This document shows positions 1-8,858 of a stretch of 41,976 bases of DNA, piece by piece. The stretch spans positions 1-41,976 of the forward strand of contig JAZQQB010000022.1 of assembly GCA_045628865.1 (NCBI GenBank), given 5' to 3'. Position numbers and translations under genes: made by a program. The notes under the pieces were generated by a model that ran no database searches, was not told where the DNA came from, and was given only the letters and a program-made list of their open reading frames with translations. The stretch's first letter is position 1. Each line of letters starts with the position of its first letter. Origin of the DNA: JAZQQB01 sp045628865 (lineage in GTDB: Bacteria; Bacillota; Clostridia; Lachnospirales; Lachnospiraceae).

Positions 1-132
1 CCAGAGATTTGCCTTCCACTTCCTTCAGATTTCACCTCGCGATGAACACCCTTGTGGTTCAGCTATGTACTTCCTCGTTATCTAGGCGTACAAGGGACTT
101 TCACCCATTAGAGCGCGCCCATGGCGCGCAAA
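1..132 (-). mobile_element. Group II intron, 5' part of ribozyme (runs off left edge)
   Basis: Read on the minus strand, this stretch has the hallmarks of the 5' part of domain I of a bacterial group II intron. It starts with a GC hairpin (GCGCGCC-ATG-GGCGCGC), followed by TAATGGGTGAAAGTCCC, CGCCTAG-TAACGAGG, a TGAACCACAAGGGTGTTC segment and ATCTGAAGGAAG near the edge. These match the conserved core of the group IIC-like introns common in Clostridia, as I know them. The remaining domains and any intron-encoded reverse transcriptase lie outside the window. The 5' splice site is near 130-133, but the usual GUGYG start is not clean (TTGCG is seen), so the exact boundary is uncertain. The intron sits directly behind the terminator of the lipoprotein gene, the preferred target of group IIC introns. 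Confidence 0.75.
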
Positions 133-136
133 CAAC

Positions 137-165
137 AAAAAACAGCGACTAATAATAGCCGCTGT
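137..165 (-). terminator. Rho-independent terminator of the first lipoprotein gene
   Basis: On the minus strand a 9-bp stem (ACAGCGGCT / AGTCGCTGT, one G-U pair) with a 6-nt loop is followed by TTTTTTG, about 25 bp after the stop codon of the lipoprotein gene. It also forms the 5' exon of the group II intron. Confidence 0.85.
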
Positions 166-188
166 CCAAAGTAATTCACATAATTCCT

Positions 189-2051
189 CTAAAACTGAAT
201 CCCAAGCTCCTCATAGTTTACCTTAACCCCAATAAAACCAGAGGAATATGGTCCCATGTTATATGGATAATAATTTACCACAATACCATCTTCTTCTATA
301 AAGATCTCACTGCCATCCAAGCTCATTTCGTAGGCAGAATCATAAATTTCCTCTTCACCAGTTCCAAAATATGGACTCTCACCCTCTGGATAAGTTTTAA
401 AATCCTCAACAGTCTTTTTCGCAATAATATCACGTAATTCTTCTTCGGAACCATTATAAATTGATGATAGTTCCTGTTTTTCTCCAGTTGTCAGATCAAA
501 AACGAGCTGCTTGATGTATGGATATCCGTGGGCACCTCCTGAATATTCATAGCCCAAAAAGTCCACTGCTACATACTTATCAAAAAGAATTTCAACCTCT
601 GAAACAGTTACCTCATCAGTATAAGCTCCCCAGTTTTCTTCATGATATTCTTCATCATCCATGCCATATTCATACACACAGCTAACAGAAGCATCAAATG
701 TTTCCTTACTATAGTTTGCCAAGGCTTCATTGATAGCACCTATTCCTGGATAATCCAAGGTAAGCTCCATACTTTCTACATATACCATTCCAAAATCATA
801 GCCGCAATTTTCGCAGGTATCTGTATGAGATAAATAACTCACAGTACCAAAGTCAGCAAAAGGCGATCTCTCATATACTACATTCAAATACTCCGGTGAA
901 AATCCAGCATCTGTATACTTGCTCATATACCATTTTGTGCCATCATTTTCTTCATTTAAATAATAGATGATTCCATTTACATAGCAAAGTCCACTCTCTC
1001 CTGAAATGGTAGACAATCCTGGAATATCCTGACAGGCATAAACCTCTTCATCTATTCCTATTCCAGGTATGTATGAGTAAAGATGCATCTGAGCAACACC
1101 ATATTCCTTGCTGTCATTTATCAAAAGATAAAGCTGCTCACCATACAGATACAGATCTTCAAAAGACTCTTTTATCACGTAATCCTGTTTTGTAGCAATA
1201 TCATAAACATAATAGTCTGTTGACTCATCACTATTCTTATAATAGATAATATAATTATTAGAATAAGCTTTTAGATAACAATCCGGTTCAATATCTACCA
1301 AAGTTTCATTGCCAGATTCATCTATCTGTGCAAAAGAACCATCCTTCTGAATCAATAAGTATCCACATTCACCCATGGTCTTAGCAAAAGCGCCATTCCC
1401 GTCGCCAAGCTGAATGATTTCACCATACCGTTCAACCACCCCTGCCAATGAAGCCTCTACCTGTTTATAACAATCCTGTTCATAGGAAAAAGCATATTCC
1501 TTATATACCTCAGGCTGCTCATACTCATAAGTATCAAAATATACCTTGTTGTCATAAACATCGATCAAATAAACACATTCTGTTGAGGAAGCGTAAATCT
1601 CTTCATATTTTTTCTGATCCATATCTATTGCGATCAATCTGCTGGCCTGGCCATCTCTATAATCTCGATATGCAAAAAGAAGGCGATTTCCATCTAATCC
1701 CTCATACTCAGCCTCTGCCAGGATTGTTTTTTGCTCCTCATTCAAAAAATCTGCATTGATCACATCATTTAAAATAATGGTTCCAGCAAAATAACCGTTT
1801 TCATCCACCTGATAGATCACACCATCATATTGAAAATGATCCACAATCTGGCTCGGTTCATTTTCAATTTCATCTACAGTAGTTTCTGTTACCGTCAAAG
1901 TATCAGAAGCCGGCACTTCCTGTGCTTCAATTGTTTGTGCGGTTTCTGTTTCACCTGTTTGTGTTGTTGCATTGTTTTCCTCTGTCCCACAGGCTGTCAA
2001 AGCCATCGCCATGCAAGTAGCCAAAAACATTGCCAATACTCTTTTCTTCAT
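189..2051 (-). CDS. DUF3298-type lipoprotein, paralog 1
   Basis: This is a 620-aa secreted lipoprotein. The signal peptide (MKKR, hydrophobic stretch) ends in the lipobox LTAC with the lipidated Cys at residue 21, followed by a Thr/Glu-rich linker to about residue 65. Residues ~70-400 are a Tyr/Asp-rich, beta-strand-like region with recurring 'YYVYD', 'YLYGEQLYLL' type strands, possibly a propeller-like fold. The C-terminus (~425-620) looks like the DUF3298 domain of RsiV/PdaC-type proteins, with the motif SGGAHGYPY at ~504-512. A CxxC pair (C413, C416) is also present in the neighbouring paralog. The start is supported by GAGGAT five bases upstream. The gene has its own terminator and lies downstream of its paralog on the same strand. 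Function is unknown; a cell-surface binding or anti-sigma-like sensing role is only a guess. Confidence 0.8.
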   Translation of the reverse strand: MKKRVLAMFLATCMAMALTACGTEENNATTQTGETETAQTIEAQEVPASDTLTVTETTVDEIENEPSQIVDHFQYDGVIYQVDENGYFAGTIILNDVINADFLNEEQKTILAEAEYEGLDGNRLLFAYRDYRDGQASRLIAIDMDQKKYEEIYASSTECVYLIDVYDNKVYFDTYEYEQPEVYKEYAFSYEQDCYKQVEASLAGVVERYGEIIQLGDGNGAFAKTMGECGYLLIQKDGSFAQIDESGNETLVDIEPDCYLKAYSNNYIIYYKNSDESTDYYVYDIATKQDYVIKESFEDLYLYGEQLYLLINDSKEYGVAQMHLYSYIPGIGIDEEVYACQDIPGLSTISGESGLCYVNGIIYYLNEENDGTKWYMSKYTDAGFSPEYLNVVYERSPFADFGTVSYLSHTDTCENCGYDFGMVYVESMELTLDYPGIGAINEALANYSKETFDASVSCVYEYGMDDEEYHEENWGAYTDEVTVSEVEILFDKYVAVDFLGYEYSGGAHGYPYIKQLVFDLTTGEKQELSSIYNGSEEELRDIIAKKTVEDFKTYPEGESPYFGTGEEEIYDSAYEMSLDGSEIFIEEDGIVVNYYPYNMGPYSSGFIGVKVNYEELGIQF

Positions 2052-2296
2052 AGTATCCTCATTCCTTATATATATTCATTTTCTGTCAATGAGACCTCCT
2101 GCATTTCTTTCTTCCATAAAAATTAGAGTCAGTCAAACAAACTCAAATTTTAAAAATGCCTAACGCCAAATCGACATATACCCGTGCAGTTTATCGTAAA
2201 AATATGTTTTTTTTGTGAAAACCAGTTTTCTAATCAACGCAAAAATAATTCTACGGATTGTTCCGCGCTTTGCACTCCCACAATCCTCCTATCAAA

Positions 2297-2324
2297 TAAA
2301 AAAGCAGCGACTACTGTCGCTGCT
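2297..2324 (-). terminator. Terminator of the second lipoprotein gene
   Basis: AGCAGCGAC / GTCGCTGCT is a perfect 9-bp stem with a 4-nt loop, followed on the minus strand by TTTTTTATTT. It lies just after the stop codon of the upstream paralog, so the two lipoprotein genes are separate transcription units. Confidence 0.9.
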
Positions 2325-2334
2325 CTTTTACATA

Positions 2335-4206
2335 CTAATTCAATTTGATTCCAAGTTCCTCATAGCTTACAAATACATCAATAAAGCCTGCTGCATAAGG
2401 TCCCATATTGTATGGATAATAATTTACAATGATACCATCTTCTTCAACAAAAATAGTACTTCCTCCTATACAACAATCATAGGCATCTTCATAAACACTG
2501 TTTTCATCTCCGCCAAAATACGGATTATTATCCTCTGCTCTATTGTTATAATCTTCTACAGTCTTAGTTGCGATTAAATCTCTTAGCTCATCCTCGCTGC
2601 CTGGATACATGGATAAAATATCAAGTCTTGAACCTGTATTCAAATCGAAAACAAGCTGTTCAAGATATGGATAACCATGAGCACCACCAGAATAATCATA
2701 TCCGCCAAAATAGATCGCCACATAATCATCAGATAAAAGCTTCACATCATTTACATGCATGTCATAAGAATAAATGCAAAACAGATCCCCATGCATTTCC
2801 TCTTCCTCTGCAAGTCCATAGTCTGCAATAGTTGTAACTGCAGAATCACATTCATTTTTACAATATGCTGCAATCTCTTTATTGATAGCAGAAACACCAG
2901 GCGCATCTATTGTAAGCTCAAAGCCTTCCACATACACCAAGCCATACGCATAACCACAATTATCACATTTTTCTGTATAGGACGAATAAGTATAATTTCC
3001 AAACTCCGTCAAAGGAGTTTCCTCATACACAACATCCAGACACTCTGGAGAATAACCTGCATCTGTGTATTTACTCATGTACCAGAAGGATCCGTCTTTT
3101 TCTTCATTTATATAATAGATAATATCATTCTTAAAGCGAAGTCCGCTCTGTCCTGAAACAGTATAAAATCCAGGCACATCTTCACATGCATAGACTTCTT
3201 CCAATTCCCCATTATAGATATCATAATCATATAAATGCATGGCCGCTATGCCATATTCCTCACTCTCATCAACTAAAACAAAGACCTTATCCCCGCTAAG
3301 ATATACATTTCTATACTCTGAAGGTATCTGGATACATTCCTTTGTCTCAACATCGTACACATAGTAATCATAACCACCAAAAGATGTTAAATCCTCAATA
3401 GCAGCCTCATAGAAAATATAACGTTTCGAACAAGAATACACATCTGTTCCATACTCTAAAGAAATCTTTGTCTTATTTCCTTTTGCATCAATCTGATAGA
3501 ATTTTCCTCCAATCTTTGCAACCAAGTATCCCCATTCACCCATTTTGGATACATAGGTTTTCTGATTTTCATTATACATATATGCAAAATCATCCCCATA
3601 GGTATCGATCACATCCTCTAATGGATTCTCTTGTTCTATATATCCCGTTCCATCAAATACGTACATATACTCCTTTTGATAGCCTTTGTCTGGATCATAA
3701 ACATCCAAATATAAATTCCCCTGATAGCTTTCCACATTTTTAAAATATTCAGATGTACCGGCTGAAATCTCATAACACTGTGAATTTGTTAAATCCACCA
3801 CCAAAAGCATTGGTGTCATATGATAGCAGGAAAAAACATAACGATCCCCATCTAAATCCTCAAAGGAACCATCTTCTAATAACTCAATCTGTTTCTCAGT
3901 CAAAAAATCAGCGTGCATCACGTCATCTAATTGAATATTTTCCGTAATATATCCGTATTCATCCAACAAATATAACTGATCTCTAAAGGAAAAATAATCA
4001 ACCGTTTCTCCTGGTTCTTTTTTTATCGTGGAAACTTCCGTCTCTGTGCTACTTTCCGTTTCCTGAACCGTAGTTTCCGTTTCATTTGTTTGTATCTCTG
4101 TAGTTTCTACTGTTCCCTGTAATGCTACCGGTTCCTCCCCTTCGCAGCCAGTAAGTGACAAAATCATTCCTGCAGCTAAGATTGCTGCCAATACTCTTTT
4201 TTTCAT
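2335..4206 (-). CDS. DUF3298-type lipoprotein, paralog 2
   Basis: This lipoprotein of about 623 aa is collinear with the gene at 189-2051 over its whole length. It shares the same signal peptide start (MKKRVLA), a lipobox ending in LTGC, the strand-rich middle, a CDNC pair equivalent to the CENC of the paralog, the SGGAHGYPY motif and the closing 'VNYYPYNMGPY' segment. I chose the ATG at 4206 because GGAGAG lies 6-7 bases upstream of it. An ATG at 4221 is in frame but overlaps that ribosome binding site and would add five charged residues before the signal peptide. The two genes are a tandem duplication that has diverged in the linker and middle region. Function is unknown; an extracytoplasmic, membrane-anchored location is well supported. 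Confidence 0.8.
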   Translation of the reverse strand: MKKRVLAAILAAGMILSLTGCEGEEPVALQGTVETTEIQTNETETTVQETESSTETEVSTIKKEPGETVDYFSFRDQLYLLDEYGYITENIQLDDVMHADFLTEKQIELLEDGSFEDLDGDRYVFSCYHMTPMLLVVDLTNSQCYEISAGTSEYFKNVESYQGNLYLDVYDPDKGYQKEYMYVFDGTGYIEQENPLEDVIDTYGDDFAYMYNENQKTYVSKMGEWGYLVAKIGGKFYQIDAKGNKTKISLEYGTDVYSCSKRYIFYEAAIEDLTSFGGYDYYVYDVETKECIQIPSEYRNVYLSGDKVFVLVDESEEYGIAAMHLYDYDIYNGELEEVYACEDVPGFYTVSGQSGLRFKNDIIYYINEEKDGSFWYMSKYTDAGYSPECLDVVYEETPLTEFGNYTYSSYTEKCDNCGYAYGLVYVEGFELTIDAPGVSAINKEIAAYCKNECDSAVTTIADYGLAEEEEMHGDLFCIYSYDMHVNDVKLLSDDYVAIYFGGYDYSGGAHGYPYLEQLVFDLNTGSRLDILSMYPGSEDELRDLIATKTVEDYNNRAEDNNPYFGGDENSVYEDAYDCCIGGSTIFVEEDGIIVNYYPYNMGPYAAGFIDVFVSYEELGIKLN

Positions 4207-4636
4207 TTGTTCTCTCTCCATCTGAATTCATATCTAAACAAAGCAAACCAATCTAAAAGTTTTTCTATTCTGATCATTATATTGATACATACGATTTTTA
4301 AAGGCCATTTTTACTATTTTTTGGTATAACAAAAATTCATATTTACCATATCCAAAAGTTATGATACAATGATACCGCAATGAAAATCTGTAGATGTACA
4401 ACTTGTTCTACAAACACCCATATTCCAATAGCAAATATGGAACTATTATCATCATACAATATATTTTGTATCGATTCAACATATTCTACAGCAATTCATT
4501 TTTTCATTTCTATCGCTTAAGTTACGGATCACGTAAACCTCGTTCAAAAAGCTAAGAGGTACTGTTTTCCAGTAACCCACATTACTTTTAGAAAAGGCAG
4601 GATTTTTGACAAACAAAGATCCACAGGTTTTTTATC
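4207..4636. promoter_or_regulatory. 430-bp divergent intergenic region with small inverted repeats
   Basis: This AT-rich region separates the minus-strand lipoprotein gene from the plus-strand LysR gene. A minus-strand TATAAT at 4276-4281 is a candidate -10 for the lipoprotein gene, but no good -35 is seen. Inverted repeats at 4418-4440 (CCATATT / AATATGG) and 4454-4471 (ATACAA-N6-TTGTAT) have the size of dimeric regulator sites and could be LysR-type operators. No coding sequence is seen. Confidence 0.4.
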
Positions 4637-5533
4637 ATGCAGGAAAATTTAAATCTCTATTATGTATTTTACGTTGTAGCAAAACACCTAAATATCACAG
4701 AAGCTGCCAAGAGACTTTTCATCAGTCAGCCAGCGGTTAGTAAATCCATCAGTAAACTTGAAGAGAATTTGAATATTCAGCTTTTTTTGCGAAGCTCCAA
4801 GGGGGTTAATTTAACCTATGAAGGCGAAATCCTTTATAAAAAGTTAGCTTCTGCTTTCGAATCCATTGAACAGGGTGAAATGCAGGTGAAAAATCTGACA
4901 AAATATTCTGTAGGACACATTTCCATCGGTGTAAGTAACACGCTTTGTAAATATGTACTGCTTCCTTATTTGAAGAAATTTAAAGAGGACTATCCTCATA
5001 TCGGTATATCTATCAGCTGCCAGTCTTCCAGCGAAACCATAAAAGCAATTGACAATGGCCAGGTAGACATCGGACTCATCAGTCAGATCAAGGACAATAA
5101 GAAATATTCCTTCCACGAATTCCATGAGATCAAGGATATTTTTGTTGCATCTCCTGCCTACTTAAAATCCTTAAAGGAACTCCACGGTGATAATGTTGAC
5201 TACTGCAAAAACGCTAACTTTTTGCTTCTAAACAAAGCCAACATGACACGTCAGTATATCGACCGCTATTTGAATGAGAATAATCTGTCCTTTGACAATA
5301 TCATGGAAGTATCCAGCATGGATCTTCTGATCGATTTTGCAAAGACAGATCTTGGTATCGCCTCAGTTATCGAATCCTTCGTATCCAAGGAGCTTATGGA
5401 TGGAAGTTTGGTGCGTGTTTCCTTTGGTGATGATTTCGTTGCCAGAAACATTGGCTTCGTGTATTTAAAGGACATGCCAAAAACCAAGGCACTTCAATCC
5501 TTCATGGATCATATCAATGTTTATAAAGAATAA
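4637..5533 (+). CDS. LysR-family transcriptional regulator
   Basis: The product is 298 aa, the usual size for LysR-type regulators. An N-terminal winged helix-turn-helix covers residues ~1-60, with the family signature 'ITEAAKRLFISQPAVSKSISKLEENL'. A linker helix leads to a periplasmic-binding-protein-like effector domain (~90-295) that begins with the typical 'GHISIGVSNTLCKYVLLPYLKKF'. It binds DNA as a tetramer and responds to a small molecule that cannot be predicted here. The ribosome binding site upstream of the chosen ATG is weak, but the N-terminus aligns well with the family. The gene is divergent from the lipoprotein gene across a region with inverted repeats, so that gene or its own promoter is the most likely target (inference). 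Confidence 0.9.
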   Translation: MQENLNLYYVFYVVAKHLNITEAAKRLFISQPAVSKSISKLEENLNIQLFLRSSKGVNLTYEGEILYKKLASAFESIEQGEMQVKNLTKYSVGHISIGVSNTLCKYVLLPYLKKFKEDYPHIGISISCQSSSETIKAIDNGQVDIGLISQIKDNKKYSFHEFHEIKDIFVASPAYLKSLKELHGDNVDYCKNANFLLLNKANMTRQYIDRYLNENNLSFDNIMEVSSMDLLIDFAKTDLGIASVIESFVSKELMDGSLVRVSFGDDFVARNIGFVYLKDMPKTKALQSFMDHINVYKE

Positions 5534-5535
5534 TA

Positions 5536-5577
5536 AAAAGGAAGATCCTGGCATATCCAGATCTTCCTTTTCTTTTT
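5536..5577. terminator. Bidirectional terminator between LysR and the convergent lipoprotein gene
   Basis: A stem GGAAGATC-CTGG / CCAG-ATCTTCC (one bulged base) is flanked by an A-tract on the left and TTTTCTTTTTT on the right. It can therefore terminate both the LysR transcript and the convergent gene at 5608-6264. Confidence 0.85.
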
Positions 5578-5607
5578 TCTTCCTGATATTTCTTTGTTAA
5601 ACTTCTT

Positions 5608-6264
5608 TTATTCCCATGAAACCTCAAGTTCTCCATCAACAACCTTTAAAACAATGGTATCGTCACAAATGATCATTTCTCCTTCTGCGTCATAACTAGG
5701 ATAAAAAGTTACCAGTGTTACTTTTGAAGCCTCAATCTTTGACTCGTCTAAAAACACTATTTCATCAACAAATTCCTTATTCAGATCACTCCAAAGTACA
5801 AATTCACCATTTTCAACATGATAAAGTCTTGCAATATGAAGGGATTCTACAATGTTATTGGGATAATACATTTTTACAAGCACATCATCTTTTCCATCCT
5901 GATCCACATCAGCAATTTCAAATTCATAGGAAGAAAGATCAATCCCATAACCATCATACTCAAAATCTAGCGTCAATTTTTTCTCTTCTCCAGCAAAATC
6001 CACCTTTACAATAGGACCTATAGTACCACTTGCTACTGACAGGATTTCAAAATCTATATCTGCCTTACCGGATAGATTCACATCCTGATAAGATAGCAGC
6101 TCTTCTGTTGTTTCCTGTGTCTCTTTCTTTGTATCCGCAACAGTTTGCTTAAAGTTCTCCTGTGTAGTGATTGTTTCTGTTGTTTCTTTGCTATTTTGCG
6201 CATTACCACATCCTGATACACACACAAGCATTCCTACAACTAAACATACTAATTTCTTTTTCAT
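5608..6264 (-). CDS. Hypothetical lipoprotein with an EF-hand-like Asp loop
   Basis: This 218-aa protein has an N-terminal lipoprotein signal peptide with lipobox VSGC. It is followed by a Thr/Glu/Gln-rich linker to ~residue 60 and a folded region of about 150 aa. That region contains DVDQDGKDD, the Dx(D/N)xDG loop found in calcium-binding dockerin, FG-GAP and VCBS-like repeats. The end is strand-rich. A ribosome binding site (AGAGGA) precedes the ATG. It converges on the LysR gene and is a separate unit from the aroA ORF upstream. Function is unknown; a surface protein with a metal-stabilised beta domain is the most that can be said. Confidence 0.7.
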   Translation of the reverse strand: MKKKLVCLVVGMLVCVSGCGNAQNSKETTETITTQENFKQTVADTKKETQETTEELLSYQDVNLSGKADIDFEILSVASGTIGPIVKVDFAGEEKKLTLDFEYDGYGIDLSSYEFEIADVDQDGKDDVLVKMYYPNNIVESLHIARLYHVENGEFVLWSDLNKEFVDEIVFLDESKIEASKVTLVTFYPSYDAEGEMIICDDTIVLKVVDGELEVSWE

Positions 6265-6454
6265 ATAATCCTCTAATATTCCCTTCCATACTTAATTTAT
6301 TTCCGAGTAAATCTTATCACATTTTAGATGATACCTTAATAAGATATGTTATTTCACACAAAAAAGGTATATGGAAATAGCCATAATAACTACGGATCAT
6401 AGTTACTTGTGACAATTAACATAGTTCTCATAGACAATTCAGCTAACGCTTCAC

Positions 6455-8578
6455 CTAAACCTGTTTTGAAATAAGATTTTCTAACACATCAAAATAATCC
6501 TCAAAGGTCTTACGACAACACATCGGATTTTTGATCACAACATCATCGCACATAAGTCCCAACAAAGTAAAGGACATCGCAACTCTATGATCCTCAAAGG
6601 TTTCGATGTTTGCGCCATGCACCTCACCTGGAATGATATGGATTACATCATTCTCTTCATATACATTCACACCACATTTTAGTAAATTCGATGTGATAGC
6701 ATGGATTCTATCGCACTCCTGACCTCTGATATGTCCTACATTTCTAATAACTGTTTCAGAATCTGCAAAAGGCGCAATAGCCGCCAAGGTAAGAGCCTGA
6801 TCAGAAAAATCATTCATATCGATATCAATTCCTTTTAATTTCGATGGTCCTTCTACAAAAATGCCATCATTTGTCTGACCAACACTACATCCCATCTTCA
6901 TCAAACAATCTAAAAACTTCATATCACCCTGCACGGACTGGAAGGTCACATTTTTTACTGTAATTTTTCCACCAGTCAAAGCTGCCAAACCATAGAAGTA
7001 GCATGCTGCAGATACGTCAGGTTCAATATAATAATCTCCCAACTTAGGGAACTGATCACCAGGAACATGATATACTTCTCCATCAAAATAGGTTTCAATA
7101 CCAAATCCCTCTAACATCTGCATAGTGATCTTCACATATGCCCCGATCTTTTTCTCACTGGAAATTCTGATCTTGATACCACTTTTGGTAATAGGGGTAA
7201 CCATTAACATAGCACTTAAAAACTGAGTACTCTTAGAAATATCCATGGTGATATCGTGGCAGTTTCCGCCATTTCCCACAACACGGCATGGCAAATGATA
7301 AGGTTCCTTTAAATAAGTGAACGTTGCTCCCATATCTGTCAAAACTCTAAACAGCTCTTCCATTGGACGTTTCTCCATCTGTTCCGAACACTGGATCACA
7401 TAGCTTCCATCAGAAAGTGCAAGCATAGCCGTTAAAAATCTTGCAGCTGTTCCAGCACTTCCAACATTTATGGTTGCGATTTTATTCGGAATCACACCAC
7501 CTGTGCCCTGGAGTACAACCACTTTTTCCTTTTCATCAATAGAAAGATCAAATCCCAGAGACTGTAAGGAGCTTAAGAAATGTCTGGAATCATCACTGAA
7601 AAGTACTCCTCTTAAGATTGATTTTTCATTGGACAATGCTGCTAACAAAAGCGCTCTGTTTGTCATACTCTTAGAACCTGGCACAGTTACAATACCAGAT
7701 ACCGGATTCACTAATTTCACTGGTCTATATTCATTCATATTTTCAAACCATCCATATACTTCATTTATTTTATCTTTTCGAACTTTAAATTCATTAGAAA
7801 TATCATAGTCATTTCTATTTGCCTTAGCTTTTTCGCAATTATCTGTTTCTGCAAATGCTTTATTCCTGTCATACTGGTCTGCATGCTTTTCATTTAACTC
7901 TGCTTTTTCTGCTACATTAGTGGAATTCAAATAACTATATAAACTATTATCGGCGCCGAAATGATGAATATTTCGGTCCACATCCTCTTCTAAGTATGCA
8001 AAGCAAACATCAGAACCAGTTGGCACCTCGTCATCCTCATAAAGCATATAAACGCCTAGGATCATGGAACCAAGCTCACATTTTTCATATAAAGAATACT
8101 TAACAGAAATCTCTGTCCGTTCCTTACTGTCCCCAAACAAAACATACAAAAGATTTTCATCTGAAGATTTGTTCCTATGACGATAACTTTTATTAACAAC
8201 TTGTCCGCTTGATACTGCAAAATGACCTTTTTCTACTTCCTTTAATTCAGACTTTTTGGAATAGATAATAATCCCATCGATCATAGCCGCTGGAATAATA
8301 TAAAGAAGCAGATATGTCCATGCACTGATTTCATCGTCTGCATAATCCTCATCCTGTTTGGAACTATAACGACTAGAATAAGAGTAACTTGAGTAAGAAG
8401 AATAACTTTCCTCTTCCTTATCATGTAAGGATGAAATCAAAAATACAAAAAAAACAAATACCAAAAACAAACCAATCGTAATATACCAAGTCATACGGAT
8501 TGATTTCTTTATTGTTGCACTTCTTTCCTCAATAATATATGCTTTCTCTTTATCTGTGGCGTTTCTCCATGGAATCAT
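6455..8578 (-). CDS. aroA: Membrane domain fused to 3-phosphoshikimate 1-carboxyvinyltransferase (EPSP synthase)
   Basis: This is one 707-aa ORF with two parts. Residues ~1-280 hold two predicted membrane segments (~28-50 and ~86-108) around a Ser/Tyr-rich loop, followed by a soluble strand-rich region of DUF3592-like character. Residues 281-707 are a full-length EPSP synthase, which transfers enolpyruvate from PEP to shikimate-3-phosphate. Visible motifs include GSKSMTNRALLLAAL (PEP binding), GSAGTAARF, EKRPMEEL, DMNDFSDQALTLAA, RGQECDRI, EDHRVAMS and a C-terminal KTFEDYFDVL. From M281 (ATG at 7738) the protein would be 427 aa, the normal AroA length. A GGATGG nine bases upstream of that ATG could allow separate internal initiation. 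No stop or frameshift separates the parts, so a membrane-tethered fusion is possible. Confidence 0.85.
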   Translation of the reverse strand: MIPWRNATDKEKAYIIEERSATIKKSIRMTWYITIGLFLVFVFFVFLISSLHDKEEESYSSYSSYSYSSRYSSKQDEDYADDEISAWTYLLLYIIPAAMIDGIIIYSKKSELKEVEKGHFAVSSGQVVNKSYRHRNKSSDENLLYVLFGDSKERTEISVKYSLYEKCELGSMILGVYMLYEDDEVPTGSDVCFAYLEEDVDRNIHHFGADNSLYSYLNSTNVAEKAELNEKHADQYDRNKAFAETDNCEKAKANRNDYDISNEFKVRKDKINEVYGWFENMNEYRPVKLVNPVSGIVTVPGSKSMTNRALLLAALSNEKSILRGVLFSDDSRHFLSSLQSLGFDLSIDEKEKVVVLQGTGGVIPNKIATINVGSAGTAARFLTAMLALSDGSYVIQCSEQMEKRPMEELFRVLTDMGATFTYLKEPYHLPCRVVGNGGNCHDITMDISKSTQFLSAMLMVTPITKSGIKIRISSEKKIGAYVKITMQMLEGFGIETYFDGEVYHVPGDQFPKLGDYYIEPDVSAACYFYGLAALTGGKITVKNVTFQSVQGDMKFLDCLMKMGCSVGQTNDGIFVEGPSKLKGIDIDMNDFSDQALTLAAIAPFADSETVIRNVGHIRGQECDRIHAITSNLLKCGVNVYEENDVIHIIPGEVHGANIETFEDHRVAMSFTLLGLMCDDVVIKNPMCCRKTFEDYFDVLENLISKQV

Positions 8579-8753
8579 GTCTATATAAAACCTCCTGCTT
8601 TCCTTAACACATTATCAATAACAATCATACGATTAAAATCTCATGTTTTCATGGGGTATTGTTAATATTATGACATATTTTTGTATTATAAGAAATAGAA
8701 ATATTTCCATTATCTCTTAAATCTTTATATTGTAAAGTTCTAGAGGTAATAAG

Positions 8754-8836
8754 CCCCGGACATTCGTCCGGGGCCCATACATATAAAAAAGCATTTCCTC
8801 AAGCAAGCTTGGGAAATGCTTTCTTATATGTATGGG
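8754..8836 (-). terminator. Two tandem strong hairpins behind ilvC
   Basis: 8754-8773 is a perfect GC-rich stem (CCCCGGAC-ATTC-GTCCGGGG). 8774-8836 is a 63-bp near-perfect palindrome with outer arms CCCATACATATAA / TTATATGTATGGG and inner arms AAAGCATTTCC / GGAAATGCTTT. On the minus strand the inner stem is followed by TTTTTT, so it works as the ilvC terminator. The extra length is more than a terminator needs. Confidence 0.8.
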
Positions 8837-8858
8837 ATCTCGTCCTCAAAGTCTCGCG

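Noticed and set aside
2060..2120. Mini-ORFs (7 and 13 codons) in front of the first lipoprotein gene, one with an AGGAGG
   Set aside because: The shorter one would need a TTG start, and no similar mini-ORF is found in front of the paralog. Too weak to call a leader peptide.
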